This document shows positions 27,870-34,490 of a DNA stretch of 64,000 nucleotides, piece after piece (the first letter of the stretch is position 1; each line of letters starts with the position of its first letter). The stretch spans positions 682,001 to 746,000 of the forward strand of contig JAWKTI010000003.1 of NCBI GenBank assembly GCA_041399155.1, in the 5' to 3' direction. This stretch comes from Zavarzinella sp. Its GTDB lineage: Bacteria > Planctomycetota > Planctomycetia > Gemmatales > Gemmataceae. A program made the position numbers and the translations under genes. The notes under the pieces are model-generated. The model saw only the letters and a program-made list of their open reading frames with translations, was not told the DNA's origin and did not search any database.

Positions 27870-28506
27870 GCCAATCTTCTCCCTGCAGCCTGGTGGCTAA
27901 TAGGACGGTGACTTCCCCAACAAGGTTCAGTGAATGCACCAGAATCAATGAAGATCATTGATTGAATAACAGCTGTTTTACAACCGATCCAGTGAACTTT
28001 GCACAATTACCTTCATATCACGCAGTGCCAGCAAGGGAATTTCTTCAGATTCTTAAACATTCTCACGCAAAGCCGCGAAGACGCAATGAGATTCTGAAGA
28101 CAACCGTCATTCCCCTACAGTTGGGAATCGGGCTAATATTCGAGGTTGATCCAATAAGCTGACACCCACCGGAATTGTCATTCCCGCGCAGGCGGGAATC
28201 CCGAACAATAACCAATATTCTGAATGAACCTAATCAGTAATCCGAAACCACCACAACCGTCATTCCCGCGAAGGCGGGAATCCAGGGCAAGTGGTTGGAA
28301 TTGGCAACCCAAACAACTGACTTGTGAGCCGACGGCGTTAGCCGGTTGCCAAAAGACGGTTGTGACACTAACCGTCATTCCCGCGTAGGCGGGAATCCAG
28401 TTTTACCCATATTCTGGTTTTTCATTGACCCCACGATTTGATTGGGTAAATTATTGCTAAATGAGGGTACCTCATTCTGTACCGTTGTATGCGCAATGGT
28501 ACATTT
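27870..28506. other. Repeat-rich intergenic stretch before the cassette region
   Basis: No gene is supported. The first part holds a copy of the widespread intergenic phrase ACGCAAAGCCGCGAAGACGC (about 28067-28086). The second part holds a cluster of ATTCCCGC...GCGGGAAT palindromes, listed separately. A short GCCGACGGCGTTAGCCGG hairpin lies at 28328-28345. Confidence 0.5.
28105..28398. repeat. Cluster of GTCATTCCCGC...GCGGGAATCC palindromes (REP-like)
   Basis: Three nearly identical palindromes stand at 28177-28202, 28259-28283 and 28374-28398, with a degenerate fourth near 28105-28130. Each has an ATTCCCGC/GCGGGAAT arm and a loop of a few bases. Related copies occur at 34565-34790. Such elements are found as REP-like units in many bacteria and could form mRNA hairpins. 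Confidence 0.85.
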
Positions 28507-28576
28507 TACACAACAAGTGATAGACAGAACCGCCGACGGAAAAGGCGGAATAAATTCTGTCTAATACTAGTTAGGT
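28507..28576 (+). other. attC-like site (degenerate) preceding the first cassette
   Basis: A perfect 9-bp inverted repeat TAGACAGAA/TTCTGTCTA surrounds a GCC...GGC inner stem, and the element ends with GTTAGGT at 28570-28576, the expected GTTRRRY crossover core. The left core is weak (ACACAAC instead of RYYYAAC). It immediately precedes a cassette-like ORF. Confidence 0.5.
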
Positions 28577-28584
28577 CGCTGGGC

Positions 28585-28959
28585 ATGTTCGATATTTGCT
28601 TGCTATCCGCTTCGACCCTTGGACCAGACGGACAGCGGCTCGGCACAATCACTGTGGGCAACCACACGGAAGATTTTGCCTGCTGGCCTACGGATCACCC
28701 TGTTGAAGATTTTCCAAGTTTGTGGAGACAGAAGCTAGGTGTGCTTGTCGCAGGCCAGCCGGGAGTCGCACTTATTCACGATCCTCGCTTTGCTTTCATC
28801 GTTTATCGCGACGGGCAGCAATGCCTCATAACGCAACGGCTATCGCTCGATGGTCAGTTCGATCCCGTAGAAAAACCGCCGCTCCTGACCGAGGACGGAG
28901 AAAAATACGATCTTTGGATGGTTGATTTCGAGTCCGTTGCCAAGTTCGTGGCGACCTAA
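28585..28959 (+). CDS. Cassette ORF 1, hypothetical protein
   Basis: 124 residues from ATG 28585, nine bases after the GTTAGGT core; the frame is open further upstream but that part would translate the attC-like site. The stop codon is the TAA inside the CCTAAC core of the next site. The sequence (LSASTLGPDGQRLGTITVGN, DHPVEDFPSLWRQKLGVL, DGQQCLITQRLSL) suggests a small globular alpha/beta protein. No family is recognised and no signal peptide or membrane helix is present. The position gives it the form of an integron gene cassette. Confidence 0.7.
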   Translation: MFDICLLSASTLGPDGQRLGTITVGNHTEDFACWPTDHPVEDFPSLWRQKLGVLVAGQPGVALIHDPRFAFIVYRDGQQCLITQRLSLDGQFDPVEKPPLLTEDGEKYDLWMVDFESVAKFVAT

Positions 28960-29061
28960 CCAGCGGATGCAGTTGACCGGCTGCGCCCGCGATATGATGT
29001 TGTTGTCGGTTTGGAGCCTGCTCTCCGCGGGCGGCTGGCAACTGAGCCTTTTACGTTAGGC
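28953..29061 (+). other. attC recombination site (well-preserved)
   Basis: The left core ACCTAAC (ends 28960) and right core GTTAGGC (29055-29061) are complementary. The inner arms GCAGTTGACCGGC and GGCTGGCAACTGAG pair except for one extra A in the left arm and a mismatch, then CGCCCGCG pairs with CGCGGGCG. The central region is about 40 bases and unpaired. Paired core sites, an extra base in the left arm, spacers and a variable middle are the structural marks of attC sites. Length is about 109 bases. Confidence 0.85.
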
Positions 29062-29065
29062 GAGT

Positions 29066-29374
29066 ATGCGTTTTTCTGTAGAATCTGGCTTTGTGCTCCG
29101 TGAGGCGGAACCACGATACTTCGTCCGCGTGCTTGACGAGTCGGACGATGGTTGGAAGTGTGGTTATCGATGGCAAATTCAGCTACTTAATGAGGACGGT
29201 CAAGGCGCAGCGACCATCGAGTTCGGACCATCTGACGATGAGACGTTTTACTCTATGCTGGCGGGAAGCCTTCCACGCGAAGTGATTTCGGCTGCGATGG
29301 AAGGCTTTAGCGAATACATCGACAGCTGCGGTCAGCGACGACAACCCTTGTTTCTCGGTGGAAGGCTCGCCTAA
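29066..29374 (+). CDS. Cassette ORF 2, hypothetical protein
   Basis: 102 residues. The ATG is five bases after the GTTAGGC core of the preceding attC, and the stop TAA is part of the GCCTAAC core of the next site, the textbook cassette arrangement. Content: RFSVESGFVLREAEPRYFVRVL, WKCGYRWQIQLLNEDGQGAATIEF, then a helical end (PREVISAAMEGFSEYIDSCG). The beta-strands-then-helix pattern could fit a small immunity-type or ligand-binding fold, but no family is recognised. Confidence 0.7.
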   Translation: MRFSVESGFVLREAEPRYFVRVLDESDDGWKCGYRWQIQLLNEDGQGAATIEFGPSDDETFYSMLAGSLPREVISAAMEGFSEYIDSCGQRRQPLFLGGRLA

Positions 29375-29515
29375 CCACTGGCTGCAGTTGACCGGTGACG
29401 CTGCGGGTAGAATGTTGCTGTCGGTTGCACGCTTGCTTCCGCAGGCGGCCTAAGTGAGCGATTGGAGCAGGAATCTCTTCGTATCAACTCCGCGTTTTGC
29501 TAAATCGCGGACGCT
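29369..29515 (+). other. attC left half fused to repeat element E
   Basis: GCCTAACC...TGCAGTTGACCGG (29369-29400) repeats the left arm of the previous attC. The expected right arm is missing; after GCAGGCGGCC the sequence passes into the repeated core AGTGAGCGATTGGAGCAGG (29452 on), which ends with a decayed TGCTAAATCGCGGAC. The join looks like a deletion or a nested insertion. This hybrid is presumably inactive or altered as a recombination site. Confidence 0.6.
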
Positions 29516-29564
29516 ATACCGGATGTTATTGAAGACGATGATGAACAGCAGGAGGTATTTCCCC

Positions 29565-29846
29565 ATGGATCCAGAATACATATGTGAAATCTACATTCTA
29601 TACTTGATTGATTCATTGGACAACACAACGCAGCAGCAATTCATGAAGATGCTTCAAAGTATGAATGCACCCTACGATTCAATTGACAAGTTCTTACGGG
29701 AATATGAGGCGGAAGAGTCAATTTACGTCGACCTTATCAAATGGATCAAAGATGAATGGGCAAGCAGCCAAAAGCATCACCCGAACATCAGTGCAAAGCA
29801 ATTTGCAAAAGAGAAGGTTCCTGACTTCATGTCTAGCCTCTCATAA
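29565..29846 (+). CDS. Cassette ORF 3, small helical hypothetical protein
   Basis: The preferred start at ATG 29565 has a strong AGGAGGT site seven bases upstream (29550-29556) and gives 93 residues; the longer frame to 29454 would translate element E. The product is nearly all helical and rich in acidic, Tyr and Ile residues (DPEYICEIYILYLIDSLDN, TQQQFMKMLQSMNAPYDSIDKFLREY, DLIKWIKDEWASS). No family is recognised. A canonical cassette rarely has so good a ribosome site, so this gene may have entered differently. Confidence 0.65.
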   Translation: MDPEYICEIYILYLIDSLDNTTQQQFMKMLQSMNAPYDSIDKFLREYEAEESIYVDLIKWIKDEWASSQKHHPNISAKQFAKEKVPDFMSSLS

Positions 29847-29958
29847 ATGAGATAATAATTCAGTTTTACTTGTTGGCAGAAACAGATGATTTTTATGAAA
29901 AATTCTCATCGTGAACTGTCGACTTCGCATACATTACAGATGTTGGAAACAGGCAGTC

Positions 29959-30030
29959 AGAGTGAGCGATTGGAGCAGGAATCGCTTCGTATCCACTCCG
30001 CGACTCTGCTCAATCGCGGACCCGTTAGGT
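29959..30030 (+). other. Short attC-like site (element E core)
   Basis: Arms GCGATTGGAGCAG and CTGCTCAATCGC pair perfectly apart from one extra G in the left arm. GAATCGC/GCGACTC extends the stem, and the element ends at CCCGTTAGGT with GTTAGGT at 30024-30030. The left CCTAAC core is replaced by GTCAGAG. About 72 bases long. Confidence 0.7.
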
Positions 30031-30035
30031 GCAAT

Positions 30036-30482
30036 TTGACCCACGACGAACTCGCGACGCGGCTTGATGCGATCTTCGCCAACTGCTTTAACAGCGGACC
30101 CGTCAGTGATGCCTCCATCGATGATGCTGAGCGTGAACTCGGGCTGCGTTTCCCTGCCAGTTATCGCACCTATCTTCGTCGCTACGGGGCCTCCTTTGGA
30201 TCGGGATTTGAGATACACGGCCTGCCACCAAAGCCCGCTGATGATATACCACCTCAGTGGTCAGACGTGGTAGCGTCTACGATGAGACTTCGGCCTAGTT
30301 CGCTGCCGCAGGATTCGGTGGAGATATCGCACGATGGCATGGATCATGGTTACTTCCTCCAATGCTCTCCAACGGACGCTCGGTATGAGGGGCCAGTCAT
30401 TGAGTGGGGCCCCGATCACGACGGCGGCAAGGAGGTCTGCTCCGACTTCCTAGAGTTTGTAACCACCCGGTGCTGCACCTAA
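30036..30482 (+). CDS. Cassette ORF 4, SUKH/SMI1-KNR4-type protein
   Basis: From a TTG codon six bases after the attC core the product is 148 residues; the open frame upstream to 29886 runs through element E and is not credible. The signature ELGLRFPASYRTYLRRYGASF followed by GFEIHGLPP is the SUKH (SMI1/KNR4) fold motif, and EWGPDHDGGKEVCSDFLEFV fits its C-terminus. SUKH proteins are frequent immunity proteins of contact-dependent toxin systems; no toxin gene is adjacent. The TAA stop lies inside the ACCTAAC core of the next site. The exact start is uncertain. Confidence 0.75.
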   Translation: MTHDELATRLDAIFANCFNSGPVSDASIDDAERELGLRFPASYRTYLRRYGASFGSGFEIHGLPPKPADDIPPQWSDVVASTMRLRPSSLPQDSVEISHDGMDHGYFLQCSPTDARYEGPVIEWGPDHDGGKEVCSDFLEFVTTRCCT

Positions 30483-30681
30483 CAACCGGTTGCAGTTGAC
30501 CGGCGACGCCCGCGAGTAGAATGTTGTGGTCGGTTGGTAGCCCACTTCTGCGTCGGCATAACGGGTCCGCGATTGAGCATATAGTATAGGTGACGGCTGC
30601 AAGCGGCCTAAGTGAGCGATTGGAGCAGGAATCGCTTCGTATCACTTCCGTGACTCTGCTCAATCGCGGACCCCGTTCGGC
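30477..30681 (+). other. attC left half followed by a full element E
   Basis: ACCTAACAACCGGTTGCAGTTGACCGG (left attC arm, 30477-30503 region) is followed by a degraded right part (GCGTCGGCATAACGGG), then element E from about 30560 to 30681. E starts with GGGTCCGCGATTGAGC, contains ATATAGTATAGGTGACGGC and GGCCTAAG, then the GCGATTGGAGCAG/CTGCTCAATCGC hairpin, and ends GGACCCCGTTCGGC. The outer arms of E form an inverted repeat of about 19 bases. GTTCGGC at 30675-30681 is a variant right core. Confidence 0.7.
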
Positions 30682-30696
30682 GGCGGAGACCCAGTG

Positions 30697-31125
30697 ATGC
30701 CAAACATCGTTTGCGTCGGTCGTGATGGGGTATCGCGGACCTTCCGTTATACGGTTGAGAAGGACCAATTCGAAGATACTTGGAACTTCCGTGTGTTCGC
30801 TGATCCTCTGCCCGCTTCGGGAGAGTTCTTAGACTTGGCCGTCTCTGCTGTCGATGAGACGACCGTGCGAGTTGTAGCTATGGCCCACCACAATAAACCC
30901 GTCTACATCGCAAAGGGTATTCCTGAAGCGCTATTGCCTGTGGTGAAAGCGACTTTGGTAAAGGATGTTGTTTCGAGTCCGACTGCGGGGGAAGCCGGAG
31001 TATGGCGGACACAGGCTGCGACAAAAGTTTGGAAGCGGCTGCTAACCTCTGGGCGGGCTATCTACGACGCACCGACAGACGTTTACAAACTCGTCACTCC
31101 AGAAACTTCCCCTACGGAAGAATAA
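30697..31125 (+). CDS. Cassette ORF 5, hypothetical protein
   Basis: 142 residues from the ATG at 30697 (a GTG at 30694 directly precedes it). GGCGGAGACC upstream contains a GGAG ribosome site. Segments: MPNIVCVGRDGVSRTFRYTV, DQFEDTWNFRVFADPLPASG, ETTVRVVAMAHHNKPVYIAKGIPEALLPVV, WKRLLTSGRAIYDAPTDVYKLV. It looks like a soluble alpha/beta protein of unknown family. The final codons (ETSPTEE, then TAA) lie inside the 105-base repeat T1, which is shared with the end of the TVP38-like cassette. Confidence 0.7.
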   Translation: MPNIVCVGRDGVSRTFRYTVEKDQFEDTWNFRVFADPLPASGEFLDLAVSAVDETTVRVVAMAHHNKPVYIAKGIPEALLPVVKATLVKDVVSSPTAGEAGVWRTQAATKVWKRLLTSGRAIYDAPTDVYKLVTPETSPTEE

Positions 31126-31209
31126 CGTTTCAACACATCGCGGTTGAATCATCCAAACTGTGAAGGATAAAACTGCTTATTCCGCGCGTAAGGATACCCG
31201 ACACCGTGG
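31105..31209 (+). repeat. 105-base cassette-tail repeat T1
   Basis: This segment, from ACTTCC at 31105 to CCGTGG at 31209, matches 32331-32435 over the same length with scattered substitutions. Shared blocks include GAAGAATAA(C/G)GTTTCAA, CGGTTGAAT(C/T)AT and GTAAGGATACCCGA(C/T)ACCGTGG. Both copies span the stop codon of an ORF ending in Glu-Glu. It may be an attC of another type or another mobile boundary. Confidence 0.75.
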
Positions 31210-31215
31210 TGATAA

Positions 31216-31440
31216 TGCCAAATTTCTGCGTACTGGTGGAAACCTGGTGTTCTATGGCCAAATAGTGGAAAAATGCTTCAATGTCGCAAACCCATGTTCT
31301 TTGGGCGCTTGTTTTGATGGATCTGATTAGTTGCACCATCCAATCGAAATAAGCTGTTGCTGTTTTGGTATGGATCGAATCGTGCAACAGTACTTAGCCC
31401 CCACCCGATCAAGGAGTTTGGGCGACTTCGAAGCTGGCAT
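31216..31440 (-). pseudogene. Decayed integron-type integrase (IntI-like) N-terminal domain
   Basis: Reading the minus strand from ATG 31440 gives MPASKSPKLLDRVGAK, then after a frameshift LHDSIHTKTATAYFDWMVQLIRS and WVCDIEAFFHYLAIEHQVSTSTQ, and after another one-base shift NLALS. This lines up with the core-binding domain of IntI recombinases: the LLD..R start, LHYS-x-RTE-x-AY-x-x-W, the EAFL-x-x-LA-x-E-x-x-V-S-x-STQ-x-x-AL pattern, and almost the same spacing. The catalytic domain (Arg, His-x-x-Arg, Tyr) is absent; homology ends at repeat T1. It points away from the cassettes to its right, the normal intI orientation. A related XerC-like recombinase is the main alternative. Confidence 0.7.
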
Positions 31441-31560
31441 TTATTCACCCATCGTCGAAAAGTTGATGAGAAAATGATTGTGAAACTGACAGTTACTGCT
31501 TGAGGGACGCATTTCACTGCGATAAGATGCAATTATTCGTCATTAGGTACGATGTTGGGT
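31441..31560 (+). other. Possible attI/Pc region remnant
   Basis: Between the integrase remnant and the next plus-strand cassette lies a 120-base non-coding stretch ending in GTTGGGT (31554-31560), which fits the GTTRRRY crossover core. In a canonical integron this is where attI and the cassette promoter sit. The assignment rests on position and a 7-base motif only. Confidence 0.25.
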
Positions 31561-31637
31561 AGTTGGAATCTTATCCAGAACAGATAAATTACCTTCTATC
31601 CAATGTCCGTACTCGCTTCCGCATTCCCTGGAGTTTC

Positions 31638-32351
31638 ATGACCCCCGTCCCTGCTTACCCACCTTCGTCCGGCTTCTGGTCGCACCGCCGTCTGTACAGG
31701 ATCGTGTTTGTGCTTGTTGTCTTCATGCTCGTTCCGGCTCTCGTGTTCGACGATGAAGTGGATGCGTACTTCGGTGGGGAGGAGGGGCTTCACAGGCTTA
31801 GGCAGTTTGGAGGGTGGGCATGGCTGGTCGGGATTGGGTTGATCGTCGCCGACCTTGTTGCCCCGGTTCCCGCCACGGCGGTAATCGCGGGGCTGGGGAT
31901 GATTTACGGACCGGTCCTGGGTGGTCTGATCGGTGGGGTTGGGTCGACGCTGGCCGGGTTGGTAGCATATGGTGGCTGCCGCGCGGTTGGGCCACGGGTG
32001 GCGAACCGGCTGGTGGGTGAAGCCGACCTGGCGATGCTCCGACAGTTCTTCGAGCGATATGGTCTGTGGGCAATCGCCATGTCTCGTTGGATGCCGCTGT
32101 TGCCAGAGGCGCTCTGCTGTCTGGCTGGGCTGGCCAGAATGCGGGCAGGTCCGTTCATCGCCGCCTTGGCGTGCGGCAGCTTCGCCATGGGGTTCGCGTT
32201 TGGGGCACTTGGGCAGGCGTATCTGAACCGCCCAGCAGCCGGGCTGCTGCTCAGTACCGCCGTCCCGCTGGCGGTCTGGCCTCCAGTGCATTACCTGCTT
32301 CGACGTCGGCCCGTGGTTGTACCTCCAGCAACTTCCCAATCTGAAGAATAA
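31638..32351 (+). CDS. Cassette ORF 6, TVP38/TMEM64 (DedA-like) membrane protein
   Basis: From ATG 31638, which has GGAG six bases upstream, the protein has 237 residues; the frame is open to 31563. It has several membrane helices (RIVFVLVVFMLVPALVF, GWAWLVGIGLIVADLVAPVP, LGGLIGGVGSTLAGLVAYGG, AGPFIAALACGSFAMGFAFGALG). The VPATAVIAGLGMIYGPVLGGLIG block and the later RYGLWAIAMSRWMPLLPEALCCLAGLARM block are the re-entrant-loop signatures of the TVP38/TMEM64 family. Function in lipid transport is suggested for the wider family. It appears more G+C-rich than its neighbours, consistent with transfer. Confidence 0.82.
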   Translation: MTPVPAYPPSSGFWSHRRLYRIVFVLVVFMLVPALVFDDEVDAYFGGEEGLHRLRQFGGWAWLVGIGLIVADLVAPVPATAVIAGLGMIYGPVLGGLIGGVGSTLAGLVAYGGCRAVGPRVANRLVGEADLAMLRQFFERYGLWAIAMSRWMPLLPEALCCLAGLARMRAGPFIAALACGSFAMGFAFGALGQAYLNRPAAGLLLSTAVPLAVWPPVHYLLRRRPVVVPPATSQSEE

Positions 32352-32435
32352 GGTTTCAAAAAATCTCGGTTGAATTATCCCATCCGTGAAAGGAAAAAGT
32401 GCGTATTCAGCGAGTAAGGATACCCGATACCGTGG
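32331..32435 (+). repeat. 105-base cassette-tail repeat T2
   Basis: The second copy of the repeat described at 31105-31209, spanning the last codons (SQSEE) and stop of the TVP38-like gene and ending GATACCGTGG. It is followed by A/T-rich sequence and then element E. Confidence 0.75.
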
Positions 32436-32462
32436 GGTATTTTTAAAATTTTCCACAGACTG

Positions 32463-32577
32463 GCCCGCGATTGAGCATATGCTTAAGGTGATGGCTGCAG
32501 GCGGCCTAACAAGCGATTGGAGCAGGAATCGCTTCGTACCTACTCCGCGACTCTGCTCAATCGCGGACCCCTTAGAC
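32463..32577 (+). other. Element E containing a well-formed short attC
   Basis: Within E the segment 32504-32577 has the left core GCCTAAC (32504-32510) and a right core CTTAGAC (32571-32577). The arms GCGATTGGAGCAG and CTGCTCAATCGC have one extra G on the left; GAATCGC/GCGACTC continues the stem and the terminal loop is short. The outer part of E (CCCGCGATTGAGCATATGC, 32464 on) is the inverted copy of the right arm CTCAATCGCGGACCC. Confidence 0.75.
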
Positions 32578-32591
32578 GGCGGAGCGATCGC

Positions 32592-33035
32592 GTGCCCCAC
32601 GAAAGCACTTGGACACAGATCGCCGACGTCCTTTGGGAGATGATTCCCAGGATCGAGGGTAAGCCGTGTGTCCACGTCTGTCGGTATACCCGGCAAGTTT
32701 TCGTCTGCCAACGGATTTACGACCTCCGCGTTGAGATTGATTCGGTCCAGTTCGATACCGTTTCGGGGAGGACCGACTGGGTCGACCCGCCGGAAGCAAG
32801 GCTCGATTTCCTGACCGACGAATTCAGGATCGGATTCGACAACCTTGAGGTCGGTCCCTGGTGCTGGTACGACAACTACTTCCAGGCATGGTTCGTCTTC
32901 GATCCCTCGATGGTCACCCGATCGATGGAGGGCGACCACTCCTGGGTCGGGCAATACCTCGGCCTGGACAAGACGCCCTGCCCGGTCTGGGCTGGGGACT
33001 ATCCGTGGCACCCGCCGGGAATCGACACTGCCTAA
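32592..33035 (+). CDS. Cassette ORF 7, hypothetical protein
   Basis: Starts at GTG 32592, with GGAG seven bases upstream (32581-32584), giving 147 residues; the frame is open to 32517, but that would translate the attC. The stop TAA lies in the GCCTAAC core at 33030-33036. Sequence highlights are WTQIADVLWEMIPRIEGKPCVHVCRYTRQ, RVEIDSVQFDTVSGRTDWVDPP and the Trp-rich VGPWCWYDNYFQAWFVFDPSMVT. It is a soluble acidic protein of no recognised family. Confidence 0.7.
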   Translation: MPHESTWTQIADVLWEMIPRIEGKPCVHVCRYTRQVFVCQRIYDLRVEIDSVQFDTVSGRTDWVDPPEARLDFLTDEFRIGFDNLEVGPWCWYDNYFQAWFVFDPSMVTRSMEGDHSWVGQYLGLDKTPCPVWAGDYPWHPPGIDTA

Positions 33036-33263
33036 CGAACAAGACTACTGTATAGTGCCCAAGGGGCTAGCAGGTTGCTGCAAAGCGCCATTGTTTGGCA
33101 AATTCTTTAAAAATCGTAGCGATTAGAACGTTGCCAGAAAATCCGAAGCTCTGCCCTAAATGCCTGATGTGTAATCATATTACATGTAATGGATTCGCCA
33201 TTCTATGGAGATGTTCCGCACCTTTGACTATTTTTCTGCCCACAAGGTGGTTACAATTGCCAC
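33030..33263 (+). other. Truncated attC left core and array edge
   Basis: GCCTAACGAACAAG at 33030 begins like an attC, but no matching right arm or GTTRRRY end is present. This marks the right edge of the plus-strand array. The remainder up to the MFS gene has no gene; the last 50 bases hold that gene's start region. Confidence 0.45.
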
Positions 33264-34490
33264 ATGAAAGATTCCTCCCCTTCCATGATGCGGACCGCCT
33301 GGCTGGTGGTGCTACTGCTGATGCCCGTTGCCACCCTGAATTATCTGGATCGCCAGATGATGGCATCGATGAAAACGTCCGTCATGACCGACATCCCCAC
33401 TATTGAATCCAATACCAACTGGGGGTTCATGCTCGGTCAGTTCAAGTGGGTGTATGCGTTTCTCAGCCCGATTGGTGGCTATATTGCCGATCGGTTCAGC
33501 AGGCGCTTCACAATCTGTGGGAGCCTGTTTGTCTGGTCGGCGGTCACCTGGTGGACCGGAAACGTCACCACCTTCAACGAATTACTGTGGGCCAGATCGC
33601 TGATGGGGATCAGCGAGGCCTTTTATATTCCCGCAGCACTGGCACTGATTGCCGACTACCACATTGGCACCACCCGTTCGCGGGCAGTGGGGCTGCACCA
33701 GATTGCGATTTATTTTGGCGTCATTGCGGGTGGCTTTGGTGGTTACGTGGCGGATGCACCGATGCTGGGCTGGCGAATTGCCTTCATTGCGTGCGGCATC
33801 TTCGGCATGTGTTATGCCTTGCCACTGGTGTATCTGCTGCGGGATCCCCCACGTCAGGCGGGGGAAAATGCCCATAAAGCCTCCCCGGTGCGTGCTACGC
33901 AGGAATTAATGACAAATCTCTCATTTATTCTGCTGGTGCTCTACTTCACGTTGCCCGCACTGGCAGGCTGGGTGGTCCGAGACTGGATGCCCGACATCCT
34001 GAAAAAGCAGTTTGGCATTGGGCAGGGTCAGGCAGGTGTCGCAGCCACGTTGTACTGGCAGGTGGCAGCCATCGTGGGAGCGATTTTCGGAGGCTGGCTG
34101 GCGGATCGCTGGATGAAACGCCATATTCGAGGCCGGATTTTTGTCAGTGCGATTGGCATGTCGCTGATTGTCCCCGCAATCTTTGGCGTGGGGAATGCAG
34201 GCACATTGACGGTTGCTGTTGCATTTCTGATGCTGTTCGGGCTGGGCTGGGGCTTTTTCGATTGCAACAATATGCCGATTCTATCGCAAATTGTGCGTTC
34301 TGATCTGCGTGCCACTGGTTATGGAATTATGAACCTGGTCAGTATCAGTTGTGGGGGCCTGGCCGACTGGGGTTTTGGTGCCCTGCGCGATCGCAACGTC
34401 CCACTGAATGTGATTTTCAGCATGTTTGCTGGTTTTGCCATCATTTCAATTCTGCTGGTGCTGCTGATCCGCCCACGCCGGCAACTGTGA
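33264..34490 (+). CDS. MFS transporter (ACS-like family)
   Basis: The 408-residue protein has about 12 membrane helices. It carries the loop motif GGYIADRFSRRFTICG between helices 2 and 3 and the repeat GGWLADRWMKRHIRGR in the second half, plus NYLDRQMM in helix 1, typical of anion:cation symporter-type MFS proteins (hexuronate, phthalate and similar organic acids). The substrate is unknown. It is the first non-cassette gene right of the array, alone in its direction before a repeat-rich gap. Confidence 0.85.
   Translation: MKDSSPSMMRTAWLVVLLLMPVATLNYLDRQMMASMKTSVMTDIPTIESNTNWGFMLGQFKWVYAFLSPIGGYIADRFSRRFTICGSLFVWSAVTWWTGNVTTFNELLWARSLMGISEAFYIPAALALIADYHIGTTRSRAVGLHQIAIYFGVIAGGFGGYVADAPMLGWRIAFIACGIFGMCYALPLVYLLRDPPRQAGENAHKASPVRATQELMTNLSFILLVLYFTLPALAGWVVRDWMPDILKKQFGIGQGQAGVAATLYWQVAAIVGAIFGGWLADRWMKRHIRGRIFVSAIGMSLIVPAIFGVGNAGTLTVAVAFLMLFGLGWGFFDCNNMPILSQIVRSDLRATGYGIMNLVSISCGGLADWGFGALRDRNVPLNVIFSMFAGFAIISILLVLLIRPRRQL

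Noticed and set aside
28105..28398. Evenly spaced palindromes before the cassette region as a possible CRISPR array
   Set aside because: Spacing is irregular (about 82 and 115 bases), the repeats are palindromic REP-like units, and no cas genes are near.
31596..33011. A 471-residue minus-strand frame across the TVP38-like gene and cassette ORF 7
   Set aside because: It crosses the attC site and element E and is antisense to two better-supported genes; its low-complexity Pro/Arg/Gln-rich content is typical of shadow frames in G+C-rich DNA.
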